Origin: Callipepla californica brunnescens
Lineage: Eukaryota > Chordata > Aves > Galliformes > Odontophoridae
DNA length: 64,000 bases
Direction of reading: 5' to 3'
NCBI GenBank assembly: GCA_023055505.1
Contig: JALIRH010000002.1
Location: 17,938,937 to 18,002,936 of the forward strand
Shown here: one piece after another, positions 51,423 to 64,000 of the stretch
Layout of the letters: every line of letters begins with the position of its first letter
How positions within the stretch are numbered: the first letter of the stretch is position 1
The notes under the pieces: generated by a model
Told to the model about the DNA's origin: nothing
Database searches by the model: none
The model's input: the letters and a program-made list of their open reading frames with translations, nothing else
Translations under genes and position numbers: made by a program

Positions 51423-51731
51423 CTCTACAGCTACCTGGAGGGAGGCTGCAGTGAGTAGTTGACAGCCTCTTTTCTCATGTGACAAGGGACTAGACAGAAG
51501 ACAATGGCATCAAGCTGCTCCAGGATGATTTAGAGTGGGTATCAGGAACAGCTTCTTCATGGAAAGGATGGTTAGGCATTGGTACAGGTGGAGTCCCCAT
51601 CCCTGGAGTATTTAAGAAATGTGTGGATGTGGCACTGTGGGAGATGGATAGTGGTGAACATCTAGCGTCAAGGGAGATGGTTGGACCTGATCATCTTAAA
51701 GTACTTTTCTAACCTAAAAGATTCTATGACT
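51423..51731 (+). mobile_element. CR1 LINE 3' fragment
   Basis: Landmarks are CTACAGCTACCTGGAGGGAG, TCTTTTCTCATGTGACAAGG, TGGAGTCCCCATCCCTGGAG and TTGGACCTGATCATCTTAAA, with the terminus AAAAGATTCTATGACTC. It is 5' truncated with scattered small deletions. Confidence 0.92.
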
Positions 51732-52510
51732 CACAACATAGAAATACAGCATTTCAATACCAATCATAGCAATTCCTTCCTTTAAAACAGATGTAACATT
51801 TCATATGCAGCATACTAATTACAGCCTTCCTGATGGTGTAAACAAATATAATTTTTAATTAACTCAAGCTGCCAGCTTCTCAAAACTGCAGTAGACGAGA
51901 CACAGGCCCACTTCACTCTTAACATGATTTGGTTTGAGAAACAAGAACTAATTCACAGCAGTAAATGCAAAGCATCTCATCCATCTCTGGCAGCACACGC
52001 GTCATGCACTGTCTAGAAACACGTAATGCAACTGCTGATCCAGCAAGCAGGAATGGCAGCAAAAAAAAAAAAAACCAGTGTAAAAGGGTTTTTCATCACC
52101 TTGACACCACAATAAAAGCCTCTGTAAACTAGTAATTGGATCATTAATTATTGATCTCCTTTTAATTGTTGCGATGAAGAAAGTAATTTAGGATATAAAA
52201 AAACATCTGTTGCTTTAAGTTTGGTTTAACAAGTTATTTTTGTCAAACCCTTTTCTTTCAAGGAAATTAATTACCTACTGAAGAAAAACAGTAAACCTAA
52301 AATTTCAGTGGCTTCCAGAAATAACGATCATAATGAGCTAATTTATCTGCACACTTTCTATCCACAGGCTTGACAGTATGCTAAAATTAGCAAAACTAGC
52401 TAAGTGCAATGATCTCTTTTGCCATATAAATGTGTGCAAAAAATGAAATATTAATGAAATAGTCTGTCTTTTAAGACAAGCTTTGCAGCACAAGCTTTTA
52501 TTTTGCTCCT

Positions 52511-52536
52511 ATATATATATACTATATACATACATG
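52511..52536. repeat. (AT)n with TATACA units
   Basis: Short AT dinucleotide run grading into ACTATATACATACATG. Confidence 0.85.
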
Positions 52537-53389
52537 TGCATGTATGAACATTGACACACCTGCTATACTTAGAGGAAGGATAGGTTGCAAACTTAAATAT
52601 TCAGAAAGTAAGAATGATCTGAGATTCAGTTTGCCATGAAGCATTAATTTAGTTCCTATACAAATGTATTAATGTATAACTTTTAAAAATACAATGGTGA
52701 ATTCCTTCACATCCCCCAGTGCACAGGGTGCAGATTAAACAGTCAATACTAACTAGTCAATATTCCTATTTCTTCAACTAATAACCCCTTTCATTAGTTA
52801 CTGAACATAATCTAAATATGTCTCTTGGCACTCTCTTGCTGTTCTCAGAATACACTAGTTCCGTGCAAGTCAGAGTTAAATTAAAAGAATTTTTCTTTAT
52901 AGCCGATCTGTATAAAGAAATGAGATGAATGCTGCAATTAACCTCTTCTAAAATGAGTTGTTGGTGTAAGGATATGCAAAAGCAGAAACTGTCAAATATC
53001 CCAAACAGCTTTCAATGCCAAACTTGGGAAAAGGACTTGAATCTTCTTCAACAAATTCTAAGCATGTGGTACAGCCTTTTCCTGACTTTGTTATACTCAT
53101 TAAATGACAAGAGCTTAGAAAAAAAATCTACTTTCCAAAACAGCTGTACATATTATTACATGATTAAAACAAAATTTTTGTTATTCCCAAAATCTACCCA
53201 GTACTGCCCACGTATAAATAAACAAACTGGATCGATTTCTCCTTTACAGAGAAATTGTGTAAGGACATTCTTCTAAGAAAACCAATAAAATTAGTTAAAT
53301 GCTGCATAGATACAAGAATAAGTTTGTTAAAATTGCATATATATATATAGATATGCCTTATATTCATATTCCAGAATTAATTTTTAATC

Positions 53390-53878
53390 CTAATGATAAA
53401 AGGTAGGTTCCTTAATTACAATTTTCTTTATCGTTTCAGAAGACTGCAGTACAATGGAAGAAGCCTCCACAAAAGAACAGTTGGTTGATGCTAGCTCTGT
53501 AATTATTTCATTTAGCTGAATACATAAATAAGCATGCTGCTCAGGGACCTTTCCACAGTCAACAAGAACCACTCCCATAATTATAGCCTTTGTGGTAGCT
53601 GAAGCCATAATAAAGGTTACATAAGCAATTTAATCTCAGTCTCCTATTTTTAATATGACTATAATTATCTAAAAATATATCTAAGACTCTATAGCTTCTA
53701 TAGTAAGTTTAAGCAAGAGGTCAGAAAATTCCCACACATCTTCTACTTTTTTAAATTTATGGAAAGTTAAGATGAAAGGAAAGAGAAAAGCATTATTTTT
53801 TAGTCCTGTAGAAACAACAGGAAATTCTACCACAAAAATAGGACCACATCCTATATTACAGAAACTCTCATTACACAA
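53390..53878 (-). other. Unrecognised protein-like frame pair
   Basis: Two consecutive minus-strand frames, 53681-53878 and 53390-53608, encode 65 and 72 residues. Their composition (KKVEDVWEFSDLLLKLTIEA; LNEIITELASTNCSFVEASS) is less AT-skewed than other intronic frames. I do not recognise a family. They could be a decayed retrocopy or unknown mobile-element coding sequence, or chance. No poly(A) tail or terminal repeat was found. Confidence 0.2.
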
Positions 53879-56800
53879 AACAGTCCTTCAGCCGGTGTAA
53901 CTTCCCTAGCCCATACCAGAAGAGGCTTTGAGAAGTAGGCATCCAGCTAAGTGAGTCTGGACCACCATTCTCTTTTCAAAGTAGAATTAGATTCACAGAG
54001 CTTCAGTTGCCCATTTCTGATATGAACTCTGAAATAACTGCACCAAATGAGGTCAATACCTTTTTTCATAATAAACACATAATGTCTAACAAAGAAAATT
54101 GTTTGCAAAATCTGACAAGTGACTTCAGATAGAATTCTGTAGAGAACTCATGGTGCAACCATTTTCTAAATGCCTTCTCCCTCTTCAGTTGCTCATTTCC
54201 TCAGATGCACACCTTACTCTGCAATACAATCAATCCAGATTAATACAGCCCTCCAAACTAAAGCCTTTTTCCATTCACCTTGTTATTCTCCAAACCAACA
54301 TTTTATCTTCATAACATAACATGTTAAACATAAACTTTCTTTTTATTATATTAAAACTATAAAAAAAACTATTTATATTCATTTCCAGAGGATTCCTCTG
54401 ATTGAAATATTACTATTACAGAATAAATTTGTGCTGCCTCAAGTGTGAAATGAGAGGTAAGTAGGGCAGAGGCTGCTGCTCTTCCTCATCAGCTGACCTG
54501 GCATCTCTGCACAGAGCTCAGATGTGGAAAAAGGTACTACGGGATCCAGCTGGCATAGGTACCATCACAACACCCTTAACAGATACGGCCAACCGACTCA
54601 TAAGCAATGAAAGGATCGTTCCTCTCTTTCAAAGTTTACAGTGAGCACTTCGAAATACATCCATTAGTCCTTTGAAAGACTGCTCAAAAATTTTTTCTTA
54701 AATCTCTCTAAAATGTTTTTCTTTTCTTCCCTGTGTCTGCCCCTCACAACCAGATACTATAGATCATCTCTGCTGTGCTGAGAACTGCAGTCCTTGCCCA
54801 AATACGAGGTTTTATATAAAGGCAACCTCGAATAAGCTATACACTAATAAATCTAAAATGGTTAGAATATTTCTTACCTAAATATCATTGGAAAAAAAAT
54901 GTATGTAGTAATATCTTGAAGAATTTGTTTTATTGTGATTAGAAATATTTAGATTTCAAGTCTTTTTTTTTCTGCTTGCAATTATGCAAGAAAATCTGGA
55001 AAGTTCCTGTCTATTAAAAAGAATAAAAATAGCTTAAAAGATAATGTCAATTAATAATATTGCAAACATAACAGGACAATTACACAATTTACACCTTATT
55101 ACACAATTCATAATGGACTGTGTATTGTATTTCTAGCGCTGATTTCTTGAAATAGATACCAATTGTGTTTGCAAATGCAGGATTGGTTATCTTCAAAGCT
55201 GTTGTAAACAACACAAGCAGTTAATGACTTTTTAGGGTGACATTGCTGTAGCTGCATATTTTTTTTAGATCATCCCCTGTCAAATTCAATAGTGAATTGG
55301 CAAGTATGACATGCTTTGGGAATAACAACTTTGGCAAACTACACATCTCTACTGAAACAGCTATTAAATTTAACTGCTTCTTTGCTATCGTTCAGTATGT
55401 TCTACTTTGCTGTTTTTAAATGTGACTGTAAGCAGAAACATAGCTTCTAAATTTCAAATATGATTGTTAAGACCAGTTTCCTATAATTTCATTATTTTTT
55501 TTCCTACAACTTTATTTTACAAGCAATGTATAAAAACAATCATGGTTAAATAAAAAATATATATTTGTTTAGTTAATTCAGAAGCAACAGGGGTTGATTG
55601 ATAATACAAAGATATCCTAATCCCTGTCTTTCATCTATTTCCAGGCATAGTAGCTCAACTACTTAACAGGAGTTTGTATGTTCTTAGAGGGAATAGAGGA
55701 ACTTCAGCTTCCACACTAATGCTGCACTGCCCTAAACGAGATGGGGGAATCTTTCAAGGCAACTTATTACTGTGAGCCATGAGTTACCAATCTATGTTGA
55801 AGCAGAAGACCAAGGTGACCAGTGACCTCATTGTGACAGCCTGATATGCTGAGGAATGGGAGCGATCTAATCTGTCAGATGCATCACAAAACTGCTGACT
55901 CTACAAGATTCATGCACTTTTTTGTTTCTGTGTAAGCTGTCTCTTCTCGTTAATGATTTGTTTTGGAACAGTTGTGTAACCAGCAAACCAGGTATGTCGG
56001 GTATCAAGACTCTGCAGTCACCATCAGGAGATGCAGCAGGCAGACAGGCAAGTCCCAGCACAGGAAACACAGGGAGACTCCAACAGATGTTCCACATGGG
56101 AGACTTGGGGAACTGTTCCTAGGTTTTGCCTTTTACAAAGTCTTAATTACTTAAGCTGCTAGAAGAGGTAAGACACAAAGAGTAGATTTAAGAGAGCTTT
56201 GAACATAGTAAAAAGGGTGTGAAGTCAACTCGAAGGAATAAATCCTACCAGTACTAATAAGAGAGAGTCAACTGGGCATCGCAGTTTGGGGATACAGAAG
56301 ATTTTGATTTTTGCAAAATCTGTTATGACGCAGTGTGAAGGAAAGGAAGAACTAGAAGCACCCAGAATACAAAGAAGCAAGCCTAGGAGAAGGAGGTAAC
56401 TGAACTGAATGCAGGAAAAAAAGGGTATACGCCTTGTTTAAATGCTTTGTGTCTCAGTGGAGCAACTCACTTCAACCAAAGTTTTGGCAAGAGACTACCC
56501 CAGCTGAAATCTAACAATTAGAACCAAAGTTAACTGAAATGTGAATCTTCACTTTTTCCCATAGCACTAATGAGCAATAAGCCTGAAATACAAGGAACCT
56601 GAATGCTAAGCCTTGCTTTGACAGTGATCCATTGATTTCCAGTCAGTAAAACTGAGACACTAAGGCTTTCTTCCACCTAAAAGGATCTGTGTATGAATGC
56701 AAGTTACTCAAATACTACTGTAATGAGTATCCAGCAAAGGGCCATGAAAAACAGGACAGCTCCAATCACCCAAGCTCCTTCAGGACGCTTGACTCTGGAA

Positions 56801-59800
56801 CACAGCAGTGTAGTGTACAGACAGCAGTTACAGGAAAGAAGTGATCAGGACTGGGCTCTGACTCTGCCCATAAAGGTGCAACTGTCAAAGGTGAATGCAC
56901 AGAGCTGAAACTCCATGGACTGGTGTGCTGGAGCTCACTCTGTCACACACTGAATATCATTCAAAAGTGACCCCAATGCTTCACAGCAGCACTACTTTAT
57001 GAAGCTCCCATTTACAGTTCTTATTTGCTTTAGAGTAAAATCACATTCTAGCAGGATGATTAGGAAAGCAGAAAGAAATGTCATCAAAACTTAACTATTT
57101 CAATTATTTTACCCTTAACATAGGAAGGGACTTCAATTAAATTATTCAAACAATGTGTTAATAATATGAAAAAATAACTGTACTTCCAGCTGCAATATTT
57201 GGGAGTAAGCATATGTATTTTTTTAACTCAATTTTGATGTTATTTATTTCAGTACTTAAAAATATGGATTGTACTTTAGTAGGTTACCGTGTTCTTTTGA
57301 ACAACATCAGAATGCTGTTCTCAATCTATGTTTGAAATCAGCCAGAATGCTGTCAGCTGGCATTGCAAATACAAATGTAAGCAAGAATCTGGTCAGCATT
57401 TCTCAAATTACATTCATAGGGAATTTTTCAACTTTTGGCTTAGGAAAATACTTGGGTTTGCTGTATATAAATATATCCCTTTTAAATGCGTACGCTGATA
57501 AGTTGTTTGGTTTTTTTTTTAATGTTTTGCTAACATCACAGAAGTAAGGTTCATATAAACAGAAGCAATATCATTAACAAAACTAAATTAATTTCATACA
57601 TTCAGTATATTCTTGGACACGTTTTTGTTGTACAGAGAGGAAAAATATCTTCCTTCCTATGTATACAAAGCTCTGACTTTGGAGACTATAAAGTACTATT
57701 AAAATCAGTATACCTCACTTTCATCTGTCAAGACTAGTTATTTTTGTAGTTAAAAAAATATGCCTTGGGTGACTAACGTCACATGGGTTACTCCAAGATG
57801 AAATGTGTGAACTAGCATTGTTACAAAAGCCTTATGTTAATATTCACAAACCTTTTGGGTTTTTTTTCTAAACAGATAATGCTGCACTTAACAGAAGCAT
57901 TTCAGAATTTACTTGTCAAAAAAGTTCTGTTTACATTCATTTTTTTTTTTTTTCAGATATCAAGTACAGCTTTATTGCACCATTTATCAAGTGCATTTTT
58001 ATTATTTAGGTATTACACAAAAGTCCCTGGTCTGCTTCTCATTAGAACTGTCTGAAAAACCTGCACTATATTGTGCAGCTTATGAAGAATTTAACACAAG
58101 GGATAAGGAGAGATGATGTTACTTGTCAGGTTTGTGATTACTACCAACATCTGGCAATCAGAAAAAGCACTATGCTCTTTCAACAGTTATTCCTAGAAAC
58201 CTATTTCATATAGTTCATATTATTAAGTTAGTTCCTGTTACTAGCTACCAGGAGAATACAGAGTAACTTAGAGTTATAAACCAGTTCCACTTCCTGGATT
58301 CAATCATGCATCAACATTAAATTTATGGACAGAGATAACCATAATCCATACGAATGTCCTCTAAATAAATAGAGAAATTCTCAGCTACCTTCTGAACTCA
58401 TGACTTGCATATTCTGCCCTTTGCTCTGCCATGCTTATTATTCATGACTGTGGACAGTGGCTAACAGGTCACATTAACATTTCAAATTATAAAGTGAATT
58501 CATCTGTTGTACTTTTTTCTACCAAAAGAAACATTTTTCAACTACAGGCAAAAAGTATTTGTGTGCACATGCTAAAATTTTTCTCTAGAGCAAGTTCCAG
58601 ATTTTAATGAAGAGCTTCCCTGAGGACATCAAATACCATATACGCAGTTCCCAGGCTGGATTTGTACTTCCATTTGATTTATTTTTCAGTCATTTTATTT
58701 GCAGTATTATAAATGACTAACTAGGATGAAGGGTAAAAGAGAACAAATTTCTATTTTCTTAGGAACTGGCCATCAGTGTAACCTCTCCCACTGCTCTTAA
58801 AAAGAACTTCAGCAATTGGAACAGCAGAAAAAGGCAAAGGCCTCGGGCAAAAAAGTTAATGCTACCAACAAACATCATAACCAGAAATAAGATGTCCAGG
58901 CACTGCTCATCTGACAGGGACTACAAAAATGTGCAGCTCTACACTGAACTCTAAACAAAATTCTGGGTGAAATCAGCCCATATTACAATGCACATTGTGT
59001 TAAGAAAACAACCTCATAAGTTTTATGAACACATTGCTCAACTTCTACAACAAATAAGAACGAGTAATTTCAGAGATGGGCTTTCCTCCATATTCTAATT
59101 TAGTTATGTGACATTAAGTAATAAGGAAACAGGAACAAAATGAGTTGTATTTGAAAATAATTGTTGTTATAAATAATGAAAGCCAGAAGCCCAAGTGCTA
59201 AGAAATGGAAAAAGCTTTGCTGGCATCAGATTCTCAGTTTTGCCCTTCTTATCCTGTCTGTATATATATATAGCTGTGAGCTGTGCATCTTCTAACACTG
59301 ATACCAGGTATAAGCAAGAAAAAAAAACAACCAAACAAGTTCACAAACTGTAATGAAATCTTCATTATTGCACAGTACACATTCTTCATTTTTTCTAATG
59401 ACACAATTGCTTAGTAAGAAGGAAATGCATTCTTATCATATTTATGAAATATTGGATTTTTCTGGTTATTTGTGAATTTACTAATGCTTCTACATTTTCC
59501 GTGCTAAATAATAAAAAAATTGTACTGCAGTTCCCAAAGCTGCAATGAGCTTCCTAACAGATTTGTTTCTCTGGGATAGAAGATGTTTCATGTCCAAGGT
59601 TTTTGTATTTTGTAAAATATTGGTGGCATTTAGCATATATTTACAGTATCATCAGGACTGTTGTTATGTGCTGTCTATTTTCTTCATCTAACACCAATAT
59701 ATCAAATTTCAGCCTTGGATCTCAGACCACTTTAAGAAGAACCTCATATCATTTATAATGTATTTCAGGTTGCAAAGATAAGGAAAGGAAGACTAAGTCA

Positions 59801-60377
59801 TCTGATCACAGCAATGCCACACAATAGGTAAAATAAAACCTTACACTAATCACCAACCATACGAGAAACACTGTAATACACAAAATATTTGCAGACAAAA
59901 TACATAATGGCACATGAACATCTAAATCTGTTATTTTTTTTTTTTCAATAAAGATTTTCAAATGTTTAGAACACAGAAGTGGGAATTTGTGCATAATTAT
60001 TTAGGAATATAATGTGTAATGATCTTGAGGGGAAATCTTTGCTCATTTTCTCAAAACTTTATCATTGCTGTGTAAAACGAAAGGAAGAAAGAAAGGAGTG
60101 AAGTATACAATTGCTTTCCTTGCCTGTAAAATTGCTTATTTGTATCTCTCTATTTAGTTGCTGAGCCGGAGGTGGGATTACTTCGATCTGACACATTCAA
60201 GCAGGAGAGTAAATGTTCAAAGCAGAAAAATATTCCTCATCCTCTCAATAAATAATTTTCTCTTCAAACGCATCTAGCATCCCATTGTTTGGTGGACCAA
60301 ACCACCACTACGCTTCAGGAAAAGAGAACAGTAATTAAGAAGCTGAAATCCCAGTAAAAGATTCAAAGTTCCCAAAC

Positions 60378-60459
60378 CAGGTCTCCATTTACAGTGGCCA
60401 CACAGTGAGCAGCCACGAGACGCCTTTGGAGGCTCTGTATCAGCAATCCTTTTAGTCAT
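60378..60459 (-). other. Candidate alternative first coding exon (speculative)
   Basis: A minus-strand ATG with A at -3 opens 27 codons (MTKRIADTEPPKASRGC.. to ..CKWRP) and then one base before a GT (CTG|GTTTGG). It is preceded by an in-frame TGA 18 nt upstream. The one-base overhang is the phase that exons A and B both require, and G+GA or G+GG would give the Gly found there in RIM2. The surrounding 60161-60620 has eleven CpGs in an otherwise CpG-poor region. The donor is weak, I know no RIM2 isoform with this start, and phase agreement has a one-in-three chance. Confidence 0.15.
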
Positions 60460-62460
60460 CTTAACAGTCCTGCTGCGTCAATGACAGGCATTAGCTTCAC
60501 GGTCCCTCTGTTTGCTTCGTTGCAGTTCTACAGCCTTAGGTGCAGATCTAGGGCAACAGCCAGGATTTACTGCCCTCCTGTCCTACTGCACCGCTCAGAT
60601 CAGCCTCGTGTCCCAGTTGCTGCAAATACCTACTTCAAGGCCCACACTGTTCTCAATTTCCTCCTTTTCCTTGCTACTTCCATTTTCTTCTCTGCCCTCC
60701 ATTCCCACCATTTTATCATCTTTTCTTTACCAAGGTGCCAGAAAAAGCAAGGACAGATTCTTCTCCATGCCTCTCCTCCTCAGGCTGGCAGAGACTTTGT
60801 TGCTATTTCCTTATCCATATTTTGTCACAGTGTTGGACCACGCTGGCATCACTGTTACAAAAACCTTGTCAACTTTTATAACCAAAATGCCATGGATATG
60901 AATCCAGTATGAGTAAACTGATAGCAAACCAACACACAATCTTCCCCTGGTATAAAGGCTCCACTCTTCTTAACATACAGACATCCAACATCAGAGCTAT
61001 GACATGGTAATTCTATTTTCTGAACGACAATGTTTAAAGACCAGAAGAAAAACACAGAACATAGAAAAAACTAAAGACAAGACACAGAAATGCATTCAGA
61101 TCAAAGGTGGCTAATCCCAGACTTGAGTTATAGAGGACTATGGGGCTCCTGTGGGACAGAACATAGCAAGCAGAGATAAAATTGCGCCATTTTTTCACTG
61201 AATACAGATCTTCCACATCCTAGAACTGCTTGGTAATACAGACAGCCTCCAAAATTTCTCAACAAACTGAACTTTCCACAAAGACTTTGTAAAGGTACTC
61301 AGGAGTTTTATTTGTATTTCTTGCAGACAGATCCCCCAGTTCACACTGCTTTAGGTTAGCATCCCTTCCCATACACACCACTGATGCCAGTGTGTGATGA
61401 CAAGCAAACCCACTGCAAAGTTTGTGTATGAAGAAGACAAAAGAAGTTGAATCAAGAGACTTGTTATGAGAAATCAAAGTCCCTGCAGATGCAAATATCT
61501 ACAACTTCAAAGTAAATTCTGGGACAGAAAACTGGGAAGCTAGTTTAGTTTAAACACAGTATTTGATTGTCATTTTGACTGAACGCTATATTAAAAACAC
61601 AGAGACTGGTGTCACCTTATCTCAGCTTTATCATACTTCACAGTTCATTGACGCCAAAATGCTGTTTTATTATTTTGTAGTAGAAACATCTAGCTAAAAG
61701 CAAAACATTACCTATTTTCCTTTCCAATATGATTTATTCAGACTGTGTGTTTTGTTCCATGAGGAATGCTCATCAAGGGAACAGAACACAGCACATGAAC
61801 ACTTTACAACCACATTACAATTCCACATTGTTTCATGCCATAAATCAAGTGTTATGACACAACCTCCTTTAGAATGAGGAACGTGCATGACATGCTTTTT
61901 ACTGCTTAGTCATACGTGTGATGCTATAAAAAGATGTAAGCCTTGCACCCTTCTTACCAGAGGTATTTTAGTTCTACACTCCAAATGTGCATCTGCTATC
62001 ATTGAACTCACCATCACTTTGAATTTTGCTGCCCTGAATATCACTCTTCCACAAATATACTTCTCTCGCATTGCTGAAACTATAATTGTGATTGTATTTT
62101 CTTTAAATATTCTCTATAATAAGGAACTGTCAACTTATCAGAGCCCTCATATGGGTGAATTTGTGTAAAAATAAATCACTATTTCTCTAACACATCTTGT
62201 TGTTTTACTTGCCAATGAGACAAAAAACTAAATTTAAATCACAGGTAAGGTATAGCTCTACCAAAGTCTGGGCATGGGTGTAATTAATAATGATTTTTAG
62301 GGCAGATGTACAAAAGCTTTACTTATCCACATCTGCTCAGACTCTATCATTTCTGTTAGCAAGGGTTTATAACACTATTAATTAACCTGACTTTTATGTT
62401 CTTTAAAAGGAAGCAACTACATTTTTACTAAAAGTAACTAAATATTTTATTAGTAATTCC

Positions 62461-62490
62461 TAAAAATAAAAATAAAAAATAAAAAAAACA
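62461..62490. repeat. (AAAAAT)n low-complexity tract
   Basis: Repeated AAAAAT units, similar in type to the tract at 45543. Confidence 0.85.
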
Positions 62491-64000
62491 ATATTTTGAA
62501 AGAAAAATAAGGACTTCCATTGAAAGGGTTCAAGCAAACAATATTTCGTTCCTTATCTCTTATTTAAAGTTTGGTATGATTAAAAAAAATCAAGCACAAT
62601 GAACAGTAGGTTTTACAGGCAACTGTTAATCAGGTATTTAAATATTTTGCTACTACTTACCAGTTCTTTTACTCATGCTTGAGCCTGATATTATGATTTA
62701 CTGGCAGATTCTATTTGATGTTGTTTTAATTGAGTGAATGACCACACAACCCTATTGAATCCATATTGAATGTAAGTGCTAATCTTTGTGAGACAATGGC
62801 CAAGCATCTCCTTTTGTTAAAACAGGTTCATTTGAGGGCATCTAGATTAAGTAGATTCATTTTTGTAATTACAATATAAATGCTCATTCTAACTTATGCT
62901 TTTAAGTATTTTTCCTATTAAATTCAGGGAATTCACATATATTCTGAGCAGCTGAATTTAACAGAAAGTAATCTCAATATCTATGAATTGCATAAACTCT
63001 TCAAATTAGAGTAGGACATGTACTTAAAATGTAGGAAATGTTTATTCTTACACCAGAATTGGACATACTCAGTTTTCTCTCCTGTCATTTCCCTTACTTA
63101 CATATTACCAGTACTACAACTGCTCAGCTTTTGAAATGAAATCATGGTATCGTCACCATCATAACCGTATATGGAGCTCAACTGTAGCAAGCAAAAGGCA
63201 AGGAGGATGACTAGGGCAAAGCAAGTGGCACAGCCCTAACCTGAAATCCAGATATTAAAAACTCAATAGCAAGAACAAACTTTGTATAGTTCTTTATCTT
63301 CACTTTTGCATTTTTATCAATACCATGATCCTGAAGTCAAGAAATAAAATTAACAAATGTAACTGAGCCCAAACACCTCATTTCATTGCCTGTCCTTCTC
63401 TCCTGGAGTAACAGTGCCAGTGAGAGTCCCTTAAGCAGTTATTGTCTTGCTCTGGGAATGTTACAGAATATGAAAGAAAAATATATTCATCATTATTTAA
63501 ATTTCATATTCCAAGCATTTAAATGTTTTCTGTATCGTTTTCTGTGTTTTAGATGTCATTAGCAATAACAGATTTTTTTTTTTTTCTGGCAAAAGGTAAC
63601 CCTTTATTAAAAACCCCACAAACTTTACTGAATTGTTCTTCTGCTGTGATAGTAAAAGCTCAGTAGTACCTTGGAACATATTATTCCCATCCCAATAATG
63701 GATATCATCTACAGATTGAAAGGGAGGACAGCTGGATACACTGGATTAGATTACAGTCTGCCAAATTTCATTAGAAATGTATCTACTTGCACATTAACAT
63801 AGACACCTTCGTAAAGCATTCTAACCCTTATTCTCTCATACTCGAGGTTACATGGTGAATCACAAAAATAGCCACAGCAGCTCACTCTCAGGAAATGCAT
63901 CCAATCAGTACAATCCACCAGCATCATTTCCGTGACCGAAAACACAGGAGAGAGGCAACATCACCCCCTCTCTCCCCCCCGAGAAAAGCCAGTTTATCCA

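Larger units (their letters stand above)
41329..64000 (-). other. RIMS2: RIMS2 upstream intron(s), at least 22.7 kb
   Basis: Sequence 5' of the alternative exon pair. The preceding RIM2 coding exon (expected to end ..SVSEK plus one base) was not found, so it should lie beyond 64000. The region holds two CR1 copies, a deleted mariner element, several simple repeats and a CpG-enriched patch near 60.2-60.6 kb. It also holds unassigned protein-like frames at 53390-53878 and 46351-46533. The remainder is AT-rich with nothing recognisable. Confidence 0.7.

Noticed and set aside
60481..60912. 143-codon plus-strand frame as a new protein gene
   Set aside because: A second long frame overlaps it in another register, no family is recognisable, and the low stop density follows from the pyrimidine-rich strand. 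It is kept only as part of the CpG-patch finding.
1..64000. CRISPR arrays, operons, bacterial insertion sequences, rRNA or tRNA genes
   Set aside because: Intron-split vertebrate coding sequence and avian LINEs exclude a prokaryotic source. I saw no regularly spaced repeats and no tRNA or rRNA signature.

Overview
The window is animal nuclear DNA: AT-rich, intron-dominated and carrying CR1 retrotransposons on both strands. The CR1 copies, the avian-type solo LTRs and the Galluhop-like mariner remnants point to a bird, most likely a galliform such as chicken, turkey or quail. The species call is an inference from repeat content.

The only gene I recognise is RIMS2 (RIM2), the presynaptic active-zone scaffold, on the minus strand and present only in part. 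Twelve exons totalling 1,355 bp (about 2% of the window) can be placed to the base by AG/GT splice sites and unbroken codon phase. In transcript order they are two alternative exons upstream of the PDZ domain (41261-41328 and 40935-41143), three PDZ exons (39311-39430, 38316-38415, 36062-36185), a serine-rich linker (33906-33952, 32681-32793), a 48-nt cassette exon (26504-26551), three exons covering C2A (17543-17673, 15671-15842, 14979-15132) and the first downstream linker exon (1672-1740). RIMS2 rather than RIMS1 is called from residues such as DIPRIPDSTHAQLES, TLEPKWNQTFIYSPVHRREF and SDSEVSDYDC. The N-terminal zinc-finger exons would lie beyond 64000, and the proline-rich linker and C2B exons below position 1.

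The splicing logic is the most informative content. The two exons at about 41 kb both enter in phase 1 and leave in phase 0, so exactly one of them must be used. Including both, or neither, gives an early stop. The 48-nt exon is in frame and can be used or skipped freely. The exon after the alternative pair has weak splice sites at both ends. The shorter alternative exon has an internal ATG in a good context and could serve as a first exon.

The rest is intron. Region 41329-64000 is more than 22 kb of the intron(s) upstream of the alternative pair. It holds CR1 copies, a deleted mariner element, simple repeats and a mildly CpG-enriched patch near 60.2-60.6 kb with a speculative alternative first exon. 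The introns below 41 kb hold further CR1 fragments, two solo LTRs and a mariner relic. I saw no rRNA, tRNA, CRISPR array or prokaryotic feature, and no new multi-gene system.
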